From the NCBI RefSeq assembly GCF_038002765.1, contig NZ_JBBODE010000002.1, forward strand, positions 620,001 through 684,000: a stretch of DNA of 64,000 nt, given 5' to 3'. Each line of letters begins with the position of its first letter. The stretch's first letter is position 1. The position numbers and the translations under genes were made by a program. Source of the stretch: Peribacillus sp. FSL H8-0477 (GTDB taxonomy: Bacteria; Bacillota; Bacilli; Bacillales; DSM-1321). Under the pieces are notes generated by a model, which worked only from the letters and a program-made list of their open reading frames with translations, made no database searches and had not been told where the DNA came from. This document shows positions 8,222 through 18,769 of this stretch, piece after piece.

Positions 8222-8446
8222 TTAATCACTGCTTACAACTGTGCCATGGGTGTAATCTGCTTCTTGTCGTTCTAGCCCTCCACGGTTTTCAATTTCTTTA
8301 ATGATTTCTTTATGAATGCTCTGTCCTTCTTGATTCAAATAGGGTACCATTTGTTGGAGGGAATGATGAAAGTAAGCGAGCTCACTTTTATCCCAATCTG
8401 ATTTAGGCATCATGGATAATTCCGTCATATCACGTCCTACATACAT
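8222..8446 (-). CDS. yfhS: YfhS-like small protein
   Basis: A 74-residue soluble protein beginning MYVGRDMTELSMM and containing AYFHHSLQQMVPYLNQEGQSIH. An upstream GTG at 8455 would add three residues. The ATG at 8446 is preferred since GGAG lies eight bases before it and it gives a length equal to that I recall for B. subtilis YfhS. It is placed between mutY and fabL as in B. subtilis. The function is unknown. Confidence 0.7.
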   Translation of the reverse strand: MYVGRDMTELSMMPKSDWDKSELAYFHHSLQQMVPYLNQEGQSIHKEIIKEIENRGGLERQEADYTHGTVVSSD

Positions 8447-8525
8447 ACGTACCACTCCATTTCTTTTTTCTTATTTTTTACAATAATCGATTCTTTATAC
8501 TTGGTTTTCCACTATGAAAGGATGA

Positions 8526-9281
<756 letters not shown>

Positions 9282-9362
9282 TTTGTACCAATATTTAACA
9301 AAAATAAAAAGCATATGTTTTCACACTTCAGGTAATCTTAACTAGCGTGGAGGTGATTTCAA

Positions 9363-9605
9363 ATGGCTAAGAAAACAAAATCAGGTACTGATATTGAACA
9401 AGTAAAAAAACAAAATGCAGGCCAATATGGTACTGAGTTTGCAAGTCAAACAAACGCTCAGGAAGTAAGAAGCCAAAATCAACAAGCATCAAATTCAAGT
9501 CAATCAAGCCAAGGGCAATATGGCACTGAATTTGCAAGTCAGACTGATGTTCAAAAAGTAAAAAAACAAAACCAACAAGCTGAATCAAATAAAGGCCAGT
9601 CATAA
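9363..9605 (+). CDS. sspE: Gamma-type small acid-soluble spore protein
   Basis: An 80-residue spore storage protein rich in Gln, Asn, Ser and Ala. Two tandem repeats share QYGTEFASQT (about residues 21-30 and 50-59), each followed by a QxVKKQNQQA-like stretch. These are the classical gamma-SASP repeats degraded during germination to supply amino acids. GTGGAGGTG precedes the ATG. Expression is expected in the forespore under sigma G. A terminator follows directly. Confidence 0.92.
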   Translation: MAKKTKSGTDIEQVKKQNAGQYGTEFASQTNAQEVRSQNQQASNSSQSSQGQYGTEFASQTDVQKVKKQNQQAESNKGQS

Positions 9606-9617
9606 ACTGAATGGTTG

Positions 9618-9648
9618 AAAGGGCATCCTTTTACAGGATGTCCTTTTT
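9618..9648 (+). terminator. Terminator of sspE
   Basis: GGGCATCC/GGATGTCC hairpin followed by TTTTT. Confidence 0.8.
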
Positions 9649-9767
9649 GCTGTTCCATTCATCCTTCGACAAAGGTTCTATTCACTCTACAATATCTCTT
9701 AAAGGAAATTCTGATGAATAAAAGAATACATAGCTAAGAGGAAAAAAATGTTTGTGAGGTGCGGGGA

Positions 9768-10022
9768 ATGGAAGAATTTGATCGGCTGATTAGTGAACAG
9801 CTTAAGACTATGGATAAACTCTTGCTTCTGCAGTCTGAAATTGAAAAGTGTCAAGAAATTGAACAGCAGTTATATGCACTGCAGGAACTTAAACAAATCC
9901 AGTCCATTGGTGAAGAAGTGCAGCGAATGAAAAAAGAACTTTCGAGTATTCAAGATATATTTGAACGGCAAACAGAAGATGTCATTCGCTATTATCAGGA
10001 AAGTCAGGAGCCTTCTTTCTGA
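9768..10022 (+). CDS. ygaB: YgaB-like small coiled-coil protein
   Basis: An 84-residue Glu/Gln/Lys-rich protein predicted to be almost entirely alpha-helical. Heptad-like stretches such as LKTMDKLLLLQSEIEKCQEIEQ suggest a coiled coil. An in-frame GTG at 9759 precedes it. The ATG at 9768 is favoured by GAGGTG seven bases upstream. It lies between sspE and ygaC as in B. subtilis. The role is unknown. Confidence 0.7.
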   Translation: MEEFDRLISEQLKTMDKLLLLQSEIEKCQEIEQQLYALQELKQIQSIGEEVQRMKKELSSIQDIFERQTEDVIRYYQESQEPSF

Positions 10023-10293
10023 AAACAGCAGGCAAAAATAAGAAATTGGTCAGCCTCAAAACAAAAGGGAGAAGATAATTCCGAATAGGAAGCGTTGAAA
10101 TTGACGATTTTATTCGAATTTCGGAGTTTTTTGGAACTTTTTTACTTGGGTCTGACCCTATTTAGTTTTAAATTCAGTAATAAATCGCTATAATAAAGGA
10201 ATATAGGGAAATGGAAAAAAATATATACCAAAAATAATATCGAATAAGACATTGATTTGTATCATGTCGAAAGAAAGAAGGGGAAAGCAGACT

Positions 10294-10821
10294 ATGGGGA
10301 TTCCCACCGAAGGAGGAAGAATCCAAATCCAAAGTTATAAACACAACGGTCATATCCACCGAATTTGGGAAGAAACCACCGTTTTAAAAGGGACTCAAAA
10401 CTTAGTTATTGCGGCCAATGATCGGACAATGGTAACGGAATCAGATGGTAGAACATGGATCACGAGAGAGCCTGCTATTTGTTACTTCCACTCGCAATTC
10501 TGGTTTAACGTAATCGGCATGCTGAGAGAAGATGGCGTGTATTATTATTGTAATATTAGTTCTCCGTTTGCGTGTGATACGGAGGCATTAAAATATATCG
10601 ATTATGACCTGGATATTAAGGTGTTTCCAGATATGACGTTTAATTTATTGGATGAGGATGAATATGAAAAACATCGCAGGGAAATGAATTATCCCGACGC
10701 AATCGATAAAATATTAAAGTATAATGTAGATTACCTAATTTATATGATTCGCCAGCGAAAGGGTCCTTTTTCGGCGGAATTTATCGATTCATGGTATGAG
10801 AGATTTTTGACTTATCGTTAA
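10294..10821 (+). CDS. ygaC: Nucleoside tri-/diphosphate phosphatase, DUF402 family (YgaC)
   Basis: A 175-residue DUF402 (UPF0374) protein; relatives hydrolyse nucleoside tri- and diphosphates. The sequence holds the family motifs [18 protein letters not shown] and [13 protein letters not shown], which supply the metal-binding acidic residues. Two upstream in-frame ATG codons would extend it by up to 14 residues. The third ATG, before GIPTEGG, matches the family start and follows a GAAGGGG stretch. It is flanked by its own downstream terminator. Confidence 0.82.
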   Translation: MGIPTEGGRIQIQSYKHNGHIHRIWEETTVLKGTQNLVIAANDRTMVTESDGRTWITREPAICYFHSQFWFNVIGMLREDGVYYYCNISSPFACDTEALKYIDYDLDIKVFPDMTFNLLDEDEYEKHRREMNYPDAIDKILKYNVDYLIYMIRQRKGPFSAEFIDSWYERFLTYR

Positions 10822-10828
10822 ATAAACA

Positions 10829-10857
10829 ACACCTGTTGCTGACACAACAGGTTTTTT
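10829..10857 (+). terminator. Terminator of ygaC
   Basis: ACCTGTTG/CAACAGGT hairpin followed by T6. Confidence 0.85.
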
Positions 10858-10896
10858 AAATGTTTTAAGAACTAATTATACTATCGGAGGAAAATC

Positions 10897-12645
10897 GTGG
10901 ACAGCGTTAAGAGATATTTACAATTTGTAAAACCTTATAAATGGCAGATTGCTGGAACAATCTTGATTGGTTTATTGAAATTTGCGATTCCACTGTTAAT
11001 TCCGCTGCTGACGAAGTATATTGTTGATGACATTATCGGCAATGATCAGTTGTCTGCTAACGTGAAAATCGATAAATTATATTGGATAATGGGTATTATG
11101 CTCTTCATCTTTGTCGTACTTCGTCCGCCAATTGAATATTATCGACAATACTTTGCGCAATGGACAGGGACAAAGATTCTTTTTGATATTCGCAATCAGT
11201 TATTTACCCATATTCAAAAGCTAAGCTTTAAATATTATGCTAATACCAGAGCGGGAGAAGTTATTTCGCGAGTGATTACGGATGTTGAACAAACGAAGAA
11301 CTTTGTCATAACAGGTCTGATGAATCTTTGGCTGGATATCGCAACTATTGTTATTGCAGTAGCTATTATGTTTACAATGGACGTAAAACTAACGATTGTA
11401 TCCTTACTTCTTCTTCCTTTTTACGCATTTTCCATTAAGCACTTTTTCGGCAAGCTTAGGACATATACAAGAGTTAGGTCCCAGGCACTGGCAGATTTGC
11501 AAAGTCATTTACAAGAACGTGTGCAAGGGATGCCCGTAATTAAAAGCTTCGCTATTGAGGATCATGAGCTAGAGGTATTTTCAAAACAAAATAAGAATTT
11601 TCTTGATAAAGCGATGCAGCATACAGGCTGGAATGCAAAGTCCTTTGCTGTCGTGAATACAATCACTGATGTCGCTCCGCTTGTCGTGATCGGCTTCGCG
11701 GGTTACCAAGTTATTCAGGGAGACATGACTCTAGGAACGATGGTTGCCTTTATTGGTTTTATTGATCGGTTATATAATCCATTGCGCAGGCTGGTAAACT
11801 CATCAACAACAATGACACAAACACTTGCATCAATGGATAGGGTTTTTGAATTTATTGATGAAAAATATGATATTGATGATGAGCCTAATGCAACTGAATT
11901 GAAGCATGTAGAGGGTAAAATAACGTTTGATCATGTGGTATTCTCATACGATACAGATGAGATGCCTGTTTTAAAAGACATTTCACTGGAGGTTAAACAA
12001 GGAGAGACAATCGCGTTAGTAGGTATGAGCGGCGGAGGTAAGTCGTCCTTAATTAGTTTACTGCCCAGATTTTACGATGTTACGAAGGGAAGAATTCTAT
12101 TAGACGGACAAGATATCCGTTCCTTTAAAGTACGAAGTCTTCGTGACAAAATCGGAATGGTCATGCAAGATAACATTCTGTTCAGTGACTCAGTAAGAGC
12201 TAATATCTTAATGGGGAATCCTGAAGCAACAGAAAAAGAAGTGATTGCTGCTGCTAAAGCGGCAAATGCTCATGATTTTATCATGAACCTGACGGATGGC
12301 TACGAGACAAAAGTGGGAGAACGTGGTGTGAAACTATCTGGGGGTCAAAAGCAAAGGGTAGCTATTGCTCGCGTATTTTTGAAAAATCCACCCATACTTG
12401 TTATGGATGAAGCTACATCGGCTCTCGATCTCGAAAGTGAACATTCAATTCAAGAGGCGCTTGAAATATTAGCTAAAGATAGAACGACTTTCATTGTGGC
12501 TCATCGGTTATCAACGATTACACATGCAGATAGAATCGTATTAATTGATAACGGAGAAATCGCTGAAATTGGCAGTCATAATGAACTGATGAATCAAAAG
12601 GGTCATTATTACCGATTGTATCAGGTACAACAGCTTGATAATTAA
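10897..12645 (+). CDS. ygaD: ABC exporter, fused permease and ATPase (YgaD)
   Basis: A 582-residue half-transporter with six membrane helices in residues 1-300 and one nucleotide-binding domain in 340-580. Walker A is GMSGGGKSS, the signature [10 protein letters not shown], Walker [13 protein letters not shown], and the H-loop is IVAHRLSTI. It should function as a dimer exporting a hydrophobic or amphipathic substrate; YgaD relatives are grouped with multidrug exporters. The start is GTG at 10897, six bases after GGAGG. It sits between ygaC and ygaE as in B. subtilis. The substrate is unknown. Confidence 0.88.
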   Translation: MDSVKRYLQFVKPYKWQIAGTILIGLLKFAIPLLIPLLTKYIVDDIIGNDQLSANVKIDKLYWIMGIMLFIFVVLRPPIEYYRQYFAQWTGTKILFDIRNQLFTHIQKLSFKYYANTRAGEVISRVITDVEQTKNFVITGLMNLWLDIATIVIAVAIMFTMDVKLTIVSLLLLPFYAFSIKHFFGKLRTYTRVRSQALADLQSHLQERVQGMPVIKSFAIEDHELEVFSKQNKNFLDKAMQHTGWNAKSFAVVNTITDVAPLVVIGFAGYQVIQGDMTLGTMVAFIGFIDRLYNPLRRLVNSSTTMTQTLASMDRVFEFIDEKYDIDDEPNATELKHVEGKITFDHVVFSYDTDEMPVLKDISLEVKQGETIALVGMSGGGKSSLISLLPRFYDVTKGRILLDGQDIRSFKVRSLRDKIGMVMQDNILFSDSVRANILMGNPEATEKEVIAAAKAANAHDFIMNLTDGYETKVGERGVKLSGGQKQRVAIARVFLKNPPILVMDEATSALDLESEHSIQEALEILAKDRTTFIVAHRLSTITHADRIVLIDNGEIAEIGSHNELMNQKGHYYRLYQVQQLDN

Positions 12646-12646
12646 T

Positions 12647-12683
12647 AAAAAAGGCAGCTCCCTATATTCAGGAGCTGCCTTTT
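12647..12683. terminator. Bidirectional terminator between ygaD and ygaE
   Basis: AAAAGGCAGCTCC/GGAGCTGCCTTTT hairpin serving the convergent pair. Confidence 0.85.
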
Positions 12684-12687
12684 CCTA

Positions 12688-13788
12688 TTATTCTTCATTT
12701 TCAACGGTAATATGGTTTTCTTGTTTATGAAACGATTGAAAGCTATGAATCAGTTTTTCTAAATGTTCAAGCTGTTCGTCGTATTCATTAATGGCGGAAA
12801 TTAATGGGACAGTTCGTGCAAACATATCTCTGTGTTCCCGATCTAATTTTTGCTGCTGTTCAAAGAAAACCATTAATAATTCATGGCGGCTAAAACAATC
12901 CCCATTCCATTCCTCAAAGCTAGTAGTGGTCTTGATCTTACCAATATGCTTTAAAAGAAGCTGCTCATGTTTATGAATTAGACGATCAACATGATGCTGA
13001 AGCTGACTCTGGAATTCTTCCGGCATGAGATTTACTTCGTTCTCAAATTTATGGATTCTCTTAAGTGTTTCAAAGGCTTTCTTAGTTGTGACAATCATTT
13101 GCCGATAGACAACAAATTTACGCGATTTAGGCTGGATGTGCTTTTTAAGGTAGCTTCGCTCTTCCTTGTACATCGAGTAGATTTGTTCAAGCCTTAATAA
13201 TTCATCTTTGATTCGGCTGATATCTTTCTTTAACAGTGTATGTTCAGAGGCATGACGACTGCTGATTCGAATCCATTTAATAATATCTTCCGTTACATCA
13301 GAAAGCTGTGTGTATAGCTTTGCTTCATATTTAGGCGGTATGAAAATTAAGTTGACTAAAAATGAAGATAAGATTCCGAGCATAACAGATGAAAAACGTA
13401 TAAATGCAAAGGTGAGGAATGCACCTTGCTGGCTTTCCATAATGGCAATAACAGTAACAATCGAGAGTACAATGGTTTTATCCATTTTTAATCGAAGGTT
13501 AATCGTAATAACGATAATAACTGCTAATCCAATTATGAAGATATCGTTACCGAATAGTAAGACAAAGATAACAGCTACTAAGGCACCAATGATATTTCCT
13601 TGAATCTGCTCAATCATGGTGTGATACGAACGAAGAATCGTCGGCTGAATTGCAAAGATCGCTGCAATTCCTGCAAAAGCCGGAGAAGGAAGGTTTAGCA
13701 GCTCTGCTAAGTAAAGAGCTAAAACAATTGCTACTCCCGTTTTAATGATGCGGGCACCAAGCTTCATAAAATATATAATTCCTTTCAT
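12688..13788 (-). CDS. ygaE: Aromatic acid exporter family membrane protein (YgaE)
   Basis: A 366-residue protein. The N-terminal 150 residues contain about five hydrophobic helices, including the AIFAIQPTILRSYHTMIEQIQGNIIGA segment typical of the ArAE_1/FUSC-like family. The C-terminal 200 residues are hydrophilic and helical, presumably cytoplasmic. The B. subtilis counterpart YgaE occupies the same position between ygaD and gsaB. Transport activity for this member is inferred from family only. Here a large glutamate-synthase-like gene separates it from hemL. Confidence 0.8.
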   Translation of the reverse strand: MKGIIYFMKLGARIIKTGVAIVLALYLAELLNLPSPAFAGIAAIFAIQPTILRSYHTMIEQIQGNIIGALVAVIFVLLFGNDIFIIGLAVIIVITINLRLKMDKTIVLSIVTVIAIMESQQGAFLTFAFIRFSSVMLGILSSFLVNLIFIPPKYEAKLYTQLSDVTEDIIKWIRISSRHASEHTLLKKDISRIKDELLRLEQIYSMYKEERSYLKKHIQPKSRKFVVYRQMIVTTKKAFETLKRIHKFENEVNLMPEEFQSQLQHHVDRLIHKHEQLLLKHIGKIKTTTSFEEWNGDCFSRHELLMVFFEQQQKLDREHRDMFARTVPLISAINEYDEQLEHLEKLIHSFQSFHKQENHITVENEE

Positions 13789-13938
13789 AAATGGTTATTC
13801 GTCTTTACAGAATTTAGGGTCATATTACTAATATACTTTGTACTTTACACTATTTCTGATAATAGTAAACAAAATAGTAATATAAAACATTTGAATAGTG
13901 GTTACAAGGAAAACTTCCTTTTATCAATCAAGAAATAG

Positions 13939-13976
13939 TGAGAGCCGGTAACCCTAAGTGAGTTTACCGGCTCTTT
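13939..13976 (-). terminator. Likely terminator of the glutamate-synthase-like gene
   Basis: AGAGCCGGTAA/TTTACCGGCTCT hairpin just after the stop. The T tail on the minus strand is poor, so termination may be partial. Confidence 0.6.
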
Positions 13977-13983
13977 ACTAAGT

Positions 13984-16900
13984 TTATTCTGTAGAAACAG
14001 AAGGATCCGCTTGTTCTTTTACAGGTACGATTTGAAGAAAATGATGGGCTGGATTTTGTAATAATCCTTCGAGTGAGGCAGCCTCTTCTGCTTGGTCTTG
14101 TTCTTTGAGTAATTGCACGTATTTCCCTAATAGTTCTGCAATATCCTTGAGACCGGTTGTTGATAAGGGCTCAATGGAGACATTAGCCCCATTCGCAATT
14201 CTTCTTTGAATAGCAGCAGGAGTAAGGCCTGAATCGGGCTGTTGTCTTAAGTAAACAACTCCACCGGTCATACCCGCACAAATCCAAGGACCAGGATCAC
14301 CAAGGACAAGTCCTCGGCCATTGGTCATATATTCGAATGCAAAACCTTTAATATTGGCATGTACAGCAAGATTTCCGTGTTCAATTACATCAATTGGGCG
14401 TTTTAACTGTCCACCGATAATCATATCTGCTCCGGAAAGGCGGATACCAGCACGTGCATCTGCGTCTCCTTGGGCAACAAGCAAACCATGTTGCGCACCA
14501 TAGCCAAACCCTTTACCGACTGAGCCATTATAGAATAAACCGTCCTTACCTGGAGATTTAAAAATAAGAATATTTCCTCCAATAGAGGTTTTTCCAATTC
14601 CATCCTGTGCGCCGCCGTTTACCGTAATATCAATCCCCTCGGTATTATAAGCACCAAGGCCATTTCCAGGAATGGAGCCATTATTATAGGACAGCTTTAC
14701 GGGTTTGAGTAGTTTATAAGAACCGTCTAGACGTCCTCGGACACGATAGCAGGCTACACGGCTTCCGAGTACCCGCTGTTCCGAGGTAACTGAACTGTAT
14801 TCTCGAGATTCATTCAGCTCAGCAACATGGGAATCTAAATACTCTGCTCCAACGGCAGCTTGCATAGCTCCTGCATTTACTAGAGAGTTGGTATCTCGAT
14901 GTCCCATTTGACTGATGTCCAGCGTTTTCAATAAGAATGTCAGGTCCATTTGTTCTTTTCCAATGGACTGCTCAAGTAAGTCTGATCGTCCAACAATTTC
15001 TTGGAGATTCTTTACCCCTAGAGCTGCTGTTAATACTTGAAGTTCTTTTCCAAAAGCAGTGAAGAGATTGGTCAGCCCTTGAACAGCTAAATCATATTTA
15101 CGCGGGACAAAACGGCGAAGTCCGTGCTCTTTTGCTTGTGCCTCTGTTTCAATTTGGGTAGCAATCCCGACATGACATGTATCAAGATGGCAGCCTCTGC
15201 ATGTTGTACAGCCGACAGCAATCATGGACAATGTTCCAAACCCTACGCGATTCGCACCCAGCAGCATAACCTTTAATACATCAAGTGAGCTTTTTAATCC
15301 GCCGTCTGCCCAGATTTCGACATTTTGCCGAATGCCAGCTTCCAGTAAAGCGTTATGGGCAGCCTTCACCCCAATTTCAACCGGAAGACCTACATGCTGC
15401 AATGCGTGAATCCGTGCCGCTCCTGTACCGCCATCAAAGCCGGAAAGGGTAATTATGTCGGCACCAGCTTTAGCAATTCCAACTGCAATCGTACCAATAT
15501 TCGGCACGACCGGAACTTTAACGGCAACTCTTGCCTTATCATTGCCGGTTTTCAATTCATGAATCATTTGAGCTAAGTCTTCAATAGAATAGATATCATG
15601 ATTATTAGATGGTGAAATTAAATCAGAACCAATTGTTGCGTTTCTGGCTTCGGCAATTTTGGCCGTCACTTTAGAACCGGGTAAATGTCCGCCTTCTCCT
15701 GGCTTAGCGCCTTGGCCAATCTTAATTTCGAGTAAATTTGAAGAGTTTAATAGTTCAGCATTCACACCAAATCGACCTGATGCAATCTGCTGGCCGCGGG
15801 TACGCGGGTATTTCCCAAGCATATCTTTAATTTCGCCGCCCTCACCATTCATACTCACCATATTCAGTCGTTCAGCTGCTTCCGCATAGGATCTAAAGGC
15901 AATTTCATTTTGGGAACCAAATGACATCGATGCTATGACAAATGGAAGGTCGTGGTTACCAATAGAAATATCTACGGCTTCAGGATTGAGCGGTGTTTCA
16001 GCAAGTTTTAAAGACGTTAGATGCCTAATTGTCGTTGGATTACTTTCTTCCTGTTCACTAATTTTTTCACGGTAGGCCGAGTAATCACCAGTGGATGCTA
16101 CCTCACCGATTGCCTTCCAAATTCTTGGGAAGAGATGAAAGGTTTTGCCGACTCGTTCTTTCTCATTCTCATAATCTACTGCCCGTTGTATTGAGTCATC
16201 CTTCATGGCAGCAAAATTATGCTTGAGGTTGTCTGAACCAAAGAAATTAATGATATTTAAATGACTGGACACTTCCTCGTGCAGGCCGATGCTGGAAAAT
16301 AAGCGTCCATAGCCTCGCAGCTCATGAATACCGATTGTGGATATGACTTTTTCAAGTCCTTTTGACAATGCCTTGTAGAGGTTAATGGTTGGTACAAGTG
16401 TTTCATTTGATAAAGATCGGAACATATAGTAGGGACTAATTAAATTTGCCCCAAAACCATAGGCAATAATTAAATCATGTAAAGTCCGGATGGATGCAGA
16501 TCGAAGAAGAAGGGAACAATTCCGGCGTTTTTCAGAATGAACTAAAGCGAGATCAACAGCGGATGTAATAAGATGTGGATCCAGCCATAGGTTCCCATTT
16601 TGATGGGCTTGTGCATCATCTAAAATCAGCAGTGTTTTTCCATTGTCGACCGCTTGAATAGCTTCGTCTGTTATCCTTTTTAGTGCTTCGGGGATTGTTT
16701 CGTCCTCAGTAAATACTACAGGCAGGACATGTGCAAGCTGTTGATCAACGTAATGCTCCACCAATTGTTCATAACTCGGCTGTGTAAGTTCGGCTGTGCA
16801 GTCTAATCCAATTTTCCCTTCAATTAAAACGGGACTTAATAGCTCGAGTACGTTACCTGCATCTTCAGCTTCAAATAAAGCTGGGCGTTTACCAATAATT

Positions 16901-18450
16901 GTTCTTGTCGAAAAATGCTCTGTTTCCCGATCACGGTCAATGGCTGGATTCGTGACGACTGCAACACTTTCCTTAATGTAGTCAGCAATATTTTTGCGCT
17001 GTGGGTTTAAGGCAGCAAGAGGAGCATCATGACCTAATGAACGAATAGGCTCTGCACCTTTTTCAGCCATTTGTTCAACAAATTGAATATGGTCCCTTTC
17101 CCAGCCAAATGCTTTATATTGTCCATTATGGAGGGGTTCTGATGACATTGCATTTTCAATATCTTTGAATGCTTGAGGCTGTAAACGGAAACGGTCAGAT
17201 TCCAGCTGGAGTCTACTTGAGAAGCGAGTATAAACTTCTTCTTGATATTTTTTGTAATCAAAAACCTTGATCGTATCTCCTGCCCATTTCAAACCGATTT
17301 TTTCACCAGGACCAATGGGTTTTGGCTCACCAGTATATTCAGAGTTTGAAATAATTCCAGGTTCAGAAGAAAAGAGATATGAAGTTTCCGTTTCTATGTT
17401 CCAAAGCGGGCGCAGGCCGAGTGAATCGACAGAAAATACAGCTTCATCGCCAAAGCGGGAAATGATACCGGCTGGTCCTTGTGCAAAATGGCCCCAGGCT
17501 TCTCTTAAATAAGTATAAAGGTCCTGAAGATGTTCCTGGTAAACCTTTATTTCATTAATGATTGGAGGGAAGACGATGTCGATTGCTTCAAATAATGAAT
17601 ACCCATGACGACAAATAAATGTTTCAATGGTTCGGTTTAAATCTTGAGAGTCACTGCCTTCCTTAGCGATAGGGACTCCAATCATCTTCGCTTCATCACG
17701 CAGTTTAGCAATCGTGTTAATTTCACCATTATGACCTAGGACACTAAATGGCTGAACACGGAAAAAGCTAGAGAGCGTATTAGTAGAGTAACGGTTGTGG
17801 CCAAGCGTCATGGTAGAGGCAGCTAGAGGATCTGCCAGGTCAGTGAAATAATTCGGCAGGATATCAGCGGCTCCCATAACTTTATACACGACATGAAATT
17901 GACTTAATGAAGCAACGTGAACATAATTACTTTCAATTGAAGTCGTTAATTCAAAAAGGGCATTCGTCAATTCTTGCTGTGATAATTCAGATGTACAGCA
18001 AATTTGCCAGAATATTGGGTCTTCTTGAATTGCGATGGGTCCGAGAGCGCTTGAATGATAAGATTGGTCACTTTCAAATAGGATGGTCAGGCCTTTTTCC
18101 TGTAATTTCGTCCGAATTTCTATAAATACATCTGATACAGTTACTTTTCTGCTAAGAAAAAAATGACCAACTATAAAGCCGTCGGTGTCTACAGAGCTGT
18201 TGTCTATTTGATGATCTTTGAGTTTTTTCTTCCAAAGTGTCTTAGGAATGTCCATATGGATTCCAGCCCCATCACCCTCACCATTGATGAAGCCAGTACG
18301 ATGGTTCATTTTCACTAATGCATCAATACAAGTAAAGATATTTTTATTCGAAGGTATTTTCTTTTTTTCAATACTCGCGATTATTCCGCAGGCATCATGC
18401 TCTTCACGGTAAAACTCTTTAAATTGATTTGGACTCCATGGTTGGCTCAT
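13984..18450 (-). CDS. Glutamate synthase large-subunit-like protein
   Basis: A 1488-residue protein with the complete GltB architecture. A class II glutamine amidotransferase domain has a candidate N-terminal nucleophile Cys21 (EEHDACG) after a 20-residue propeptide. Central and FMN-binding synthase domains contain GEGGHLPGSKVTAKIAEAR and SGFDGGTGAAR. A 3Fe-4S motif GCTTCRGCHLDTC lies near residues 1080-1092, and a C-terminal GXGXG beta-helix domain follows. It would combine glutamine and 2-oxoglutarate into glutamate. No gltD-type small subunit is adjacent, unlike a normal gltAB operon, so its electron donor is unclear. The spacing upstream of the ATG is odd: AGGAGGTG lies 43 bases away (see findings). 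Confidence 0.82.
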   Translation of the reverse strand: MSQPWSPNQFKEFYREEHDACGIIASIEKKKIPSNKNIFTCIDALVKMNHRTGFINGEGDGAGIHMDIPKTLWKKKLKDHQIDNSSVDTDGFIVGHFFLSRKVTVSDVFIEIRTKLQEKGLTILFESDQSYHSSALGPIAIQEDPIFWQICCTSELSQQELTNALFELTTSIESNYVHVASLSQFHVVYKVMGAADILPNYFTDLADPLAASTMTLGHNRYSTNTLSSFFRVQPFSVLGHNGEINTIAKLRDEAKMIGVPIAKEGSDSQDLNRTIETFICRHGYSLFEAIDIVFPPIINEIKVYQEHLQDLYTYLREAWGHFAQGPAGIISRFGDEAVFSVDSLGLRPLWNIETETSYLFSSEPGIISNSEYTGEPKPIGPGEKIGLKWAGDTIKVFDYKKYQEEVYTRFSSRLQLESDRFRLQPQAFKDIENAMSSEPLHNGQYKAFGWERDHIQFVEQMAEKGAEPIRSLGHDAPLAALNPQRKNIADYIKESVAVVTNPAIDRDRETEHFSTRTIIGKRPALFEAEDAGNVLELLSPVLIEGKIGLDCTAELTQPSYEQLVEHYVDQQLAHVLPVVFTEDETIPEALKRITDEAIQAVDNGKTLLILDDAQAHQNGNLWLDPHLITSAVDLALVHSEKRRNCSLLLRSASIRTLHDLIIAYGFGANLISPYYMFRSLSNETLVPTINLYKALSKGLEKVISTIGIHELRGYGRLFSSIGLHEEVSSHLNIINFFGSDNLKHNFAAMKDDSIQRAVDYENEKERVGKTFHLFPRIWKAIGEVASTGDYSAYREKISEQEESNPTTIRHLTSLKLAETPLNPEAVDISIGNHDLPFVIASMSFGSQNEIAFRSYAEAAERLNMVSMNGEGGEIKDMLGKYPRTRGQQIASGRFGVNAELLNSSNLLEIKIGQGAKPGEGGHLPGSKVTAKIAEARNATIGSDLISPSNNHDIYSIEDLAQMIHELKTGNDKARVAVKVPVVPNIGTIAVGIAKAGADIITLSGFDGGTGAARIHALQHVGLPVEIGVKAAHNALLEAGIRQNVEIWADGGLKSSLDVLKVMLLGANRVGFGTLSMIAVGCTTCRGCHLDTCHVGIATQIETEAQAKEHGLRRFVPRKYDLAVQGLTNLFTAFGKELQVLTAALGVKNLQEIVGRSDLLEQSIGKEQMDLTFLLKTLDISQMGHRDTNSLVNAGAMQAAVGAEYLDSHVAELNESREYSSVTSEQRVLGSRVACYRVRGRLDGSYKLLKPVKLSYNNGSIPGNGLGAYNTEGIDITVNGGAQDGIGKTSIGGNILIFKSPGKDGLFYNGSVGKGFGYGAQHGLLVAQGDADARAGIRLSGADMIIGGQLKRPIDVIEHGNLAVHANIKGFAFEYMTNGRGLVLGDPGPWICAGMTGGVVYLRQQPDSGLTPAAIQRRIANGANVSIEPLSTTGLKDIAELLGKYVQLLKEQDQAEEAASLEGLLQNPAHHFLQIVPVKEQADPSVSTE

Positions 18451-18717
18451 ATTATTCGGCGTTTTATAAGGATGGATCCTTATTGCTGCCTTTCACCTCC
18501 TAAGTGACGTAACAAGTTCTAAAAATAGAGTACGTTTATAAACATCAAAAAATAATTAGTGGTGTCGGTGTTTGATTTAGGGGTTATTTACAAAAAATGA
18601 GAATAGTACCATCATAATATCATTTAAATATTCAGAAATCAATTTGAATATACAGCATTTTAGAGAGGGAAGGTGTGTGATAAATAGATGATATTAAGAG
18701 GTAATTAATAAGAAATA
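18451..18717. other. Leader/promoter region of the glutamate-synthase-like gene
   Basis: This 319-base gap to hemL holds an AGGAGGTGA at 18493-18501 (minus), the small inverted repeat AAGGAT/ATCCTT just downstream of it, and AT-rich DNA further up. No convincing sigma A promoter or small gene is visible. Confidence 0.4.
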
Positions 18718-18749
18718 ATAAAAAACCCCAGAAGAATATCTCTTCTGGG
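18718..18749 (-). terminator. Terminator of hemL
   Basis: CCCAGAAGA/TCTTCTGGG hairpin followed on the minus strand by a T run. Confidence 0.85.
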
Positions 18750-18769
18750 AATGAATATATAATGTATTT

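Noticed and set aside
10148-10158. GGGTCTGACCC inverted repeat after ygaB
   Set aside because: Only five bases per arm and isolated; no neighbouring transposase or second copy was seen in the window.
13789-13938. Small genes upstream of ygaE
   Set aside because: AT-rich spacer with no start codon plus ribosome binding site combination.
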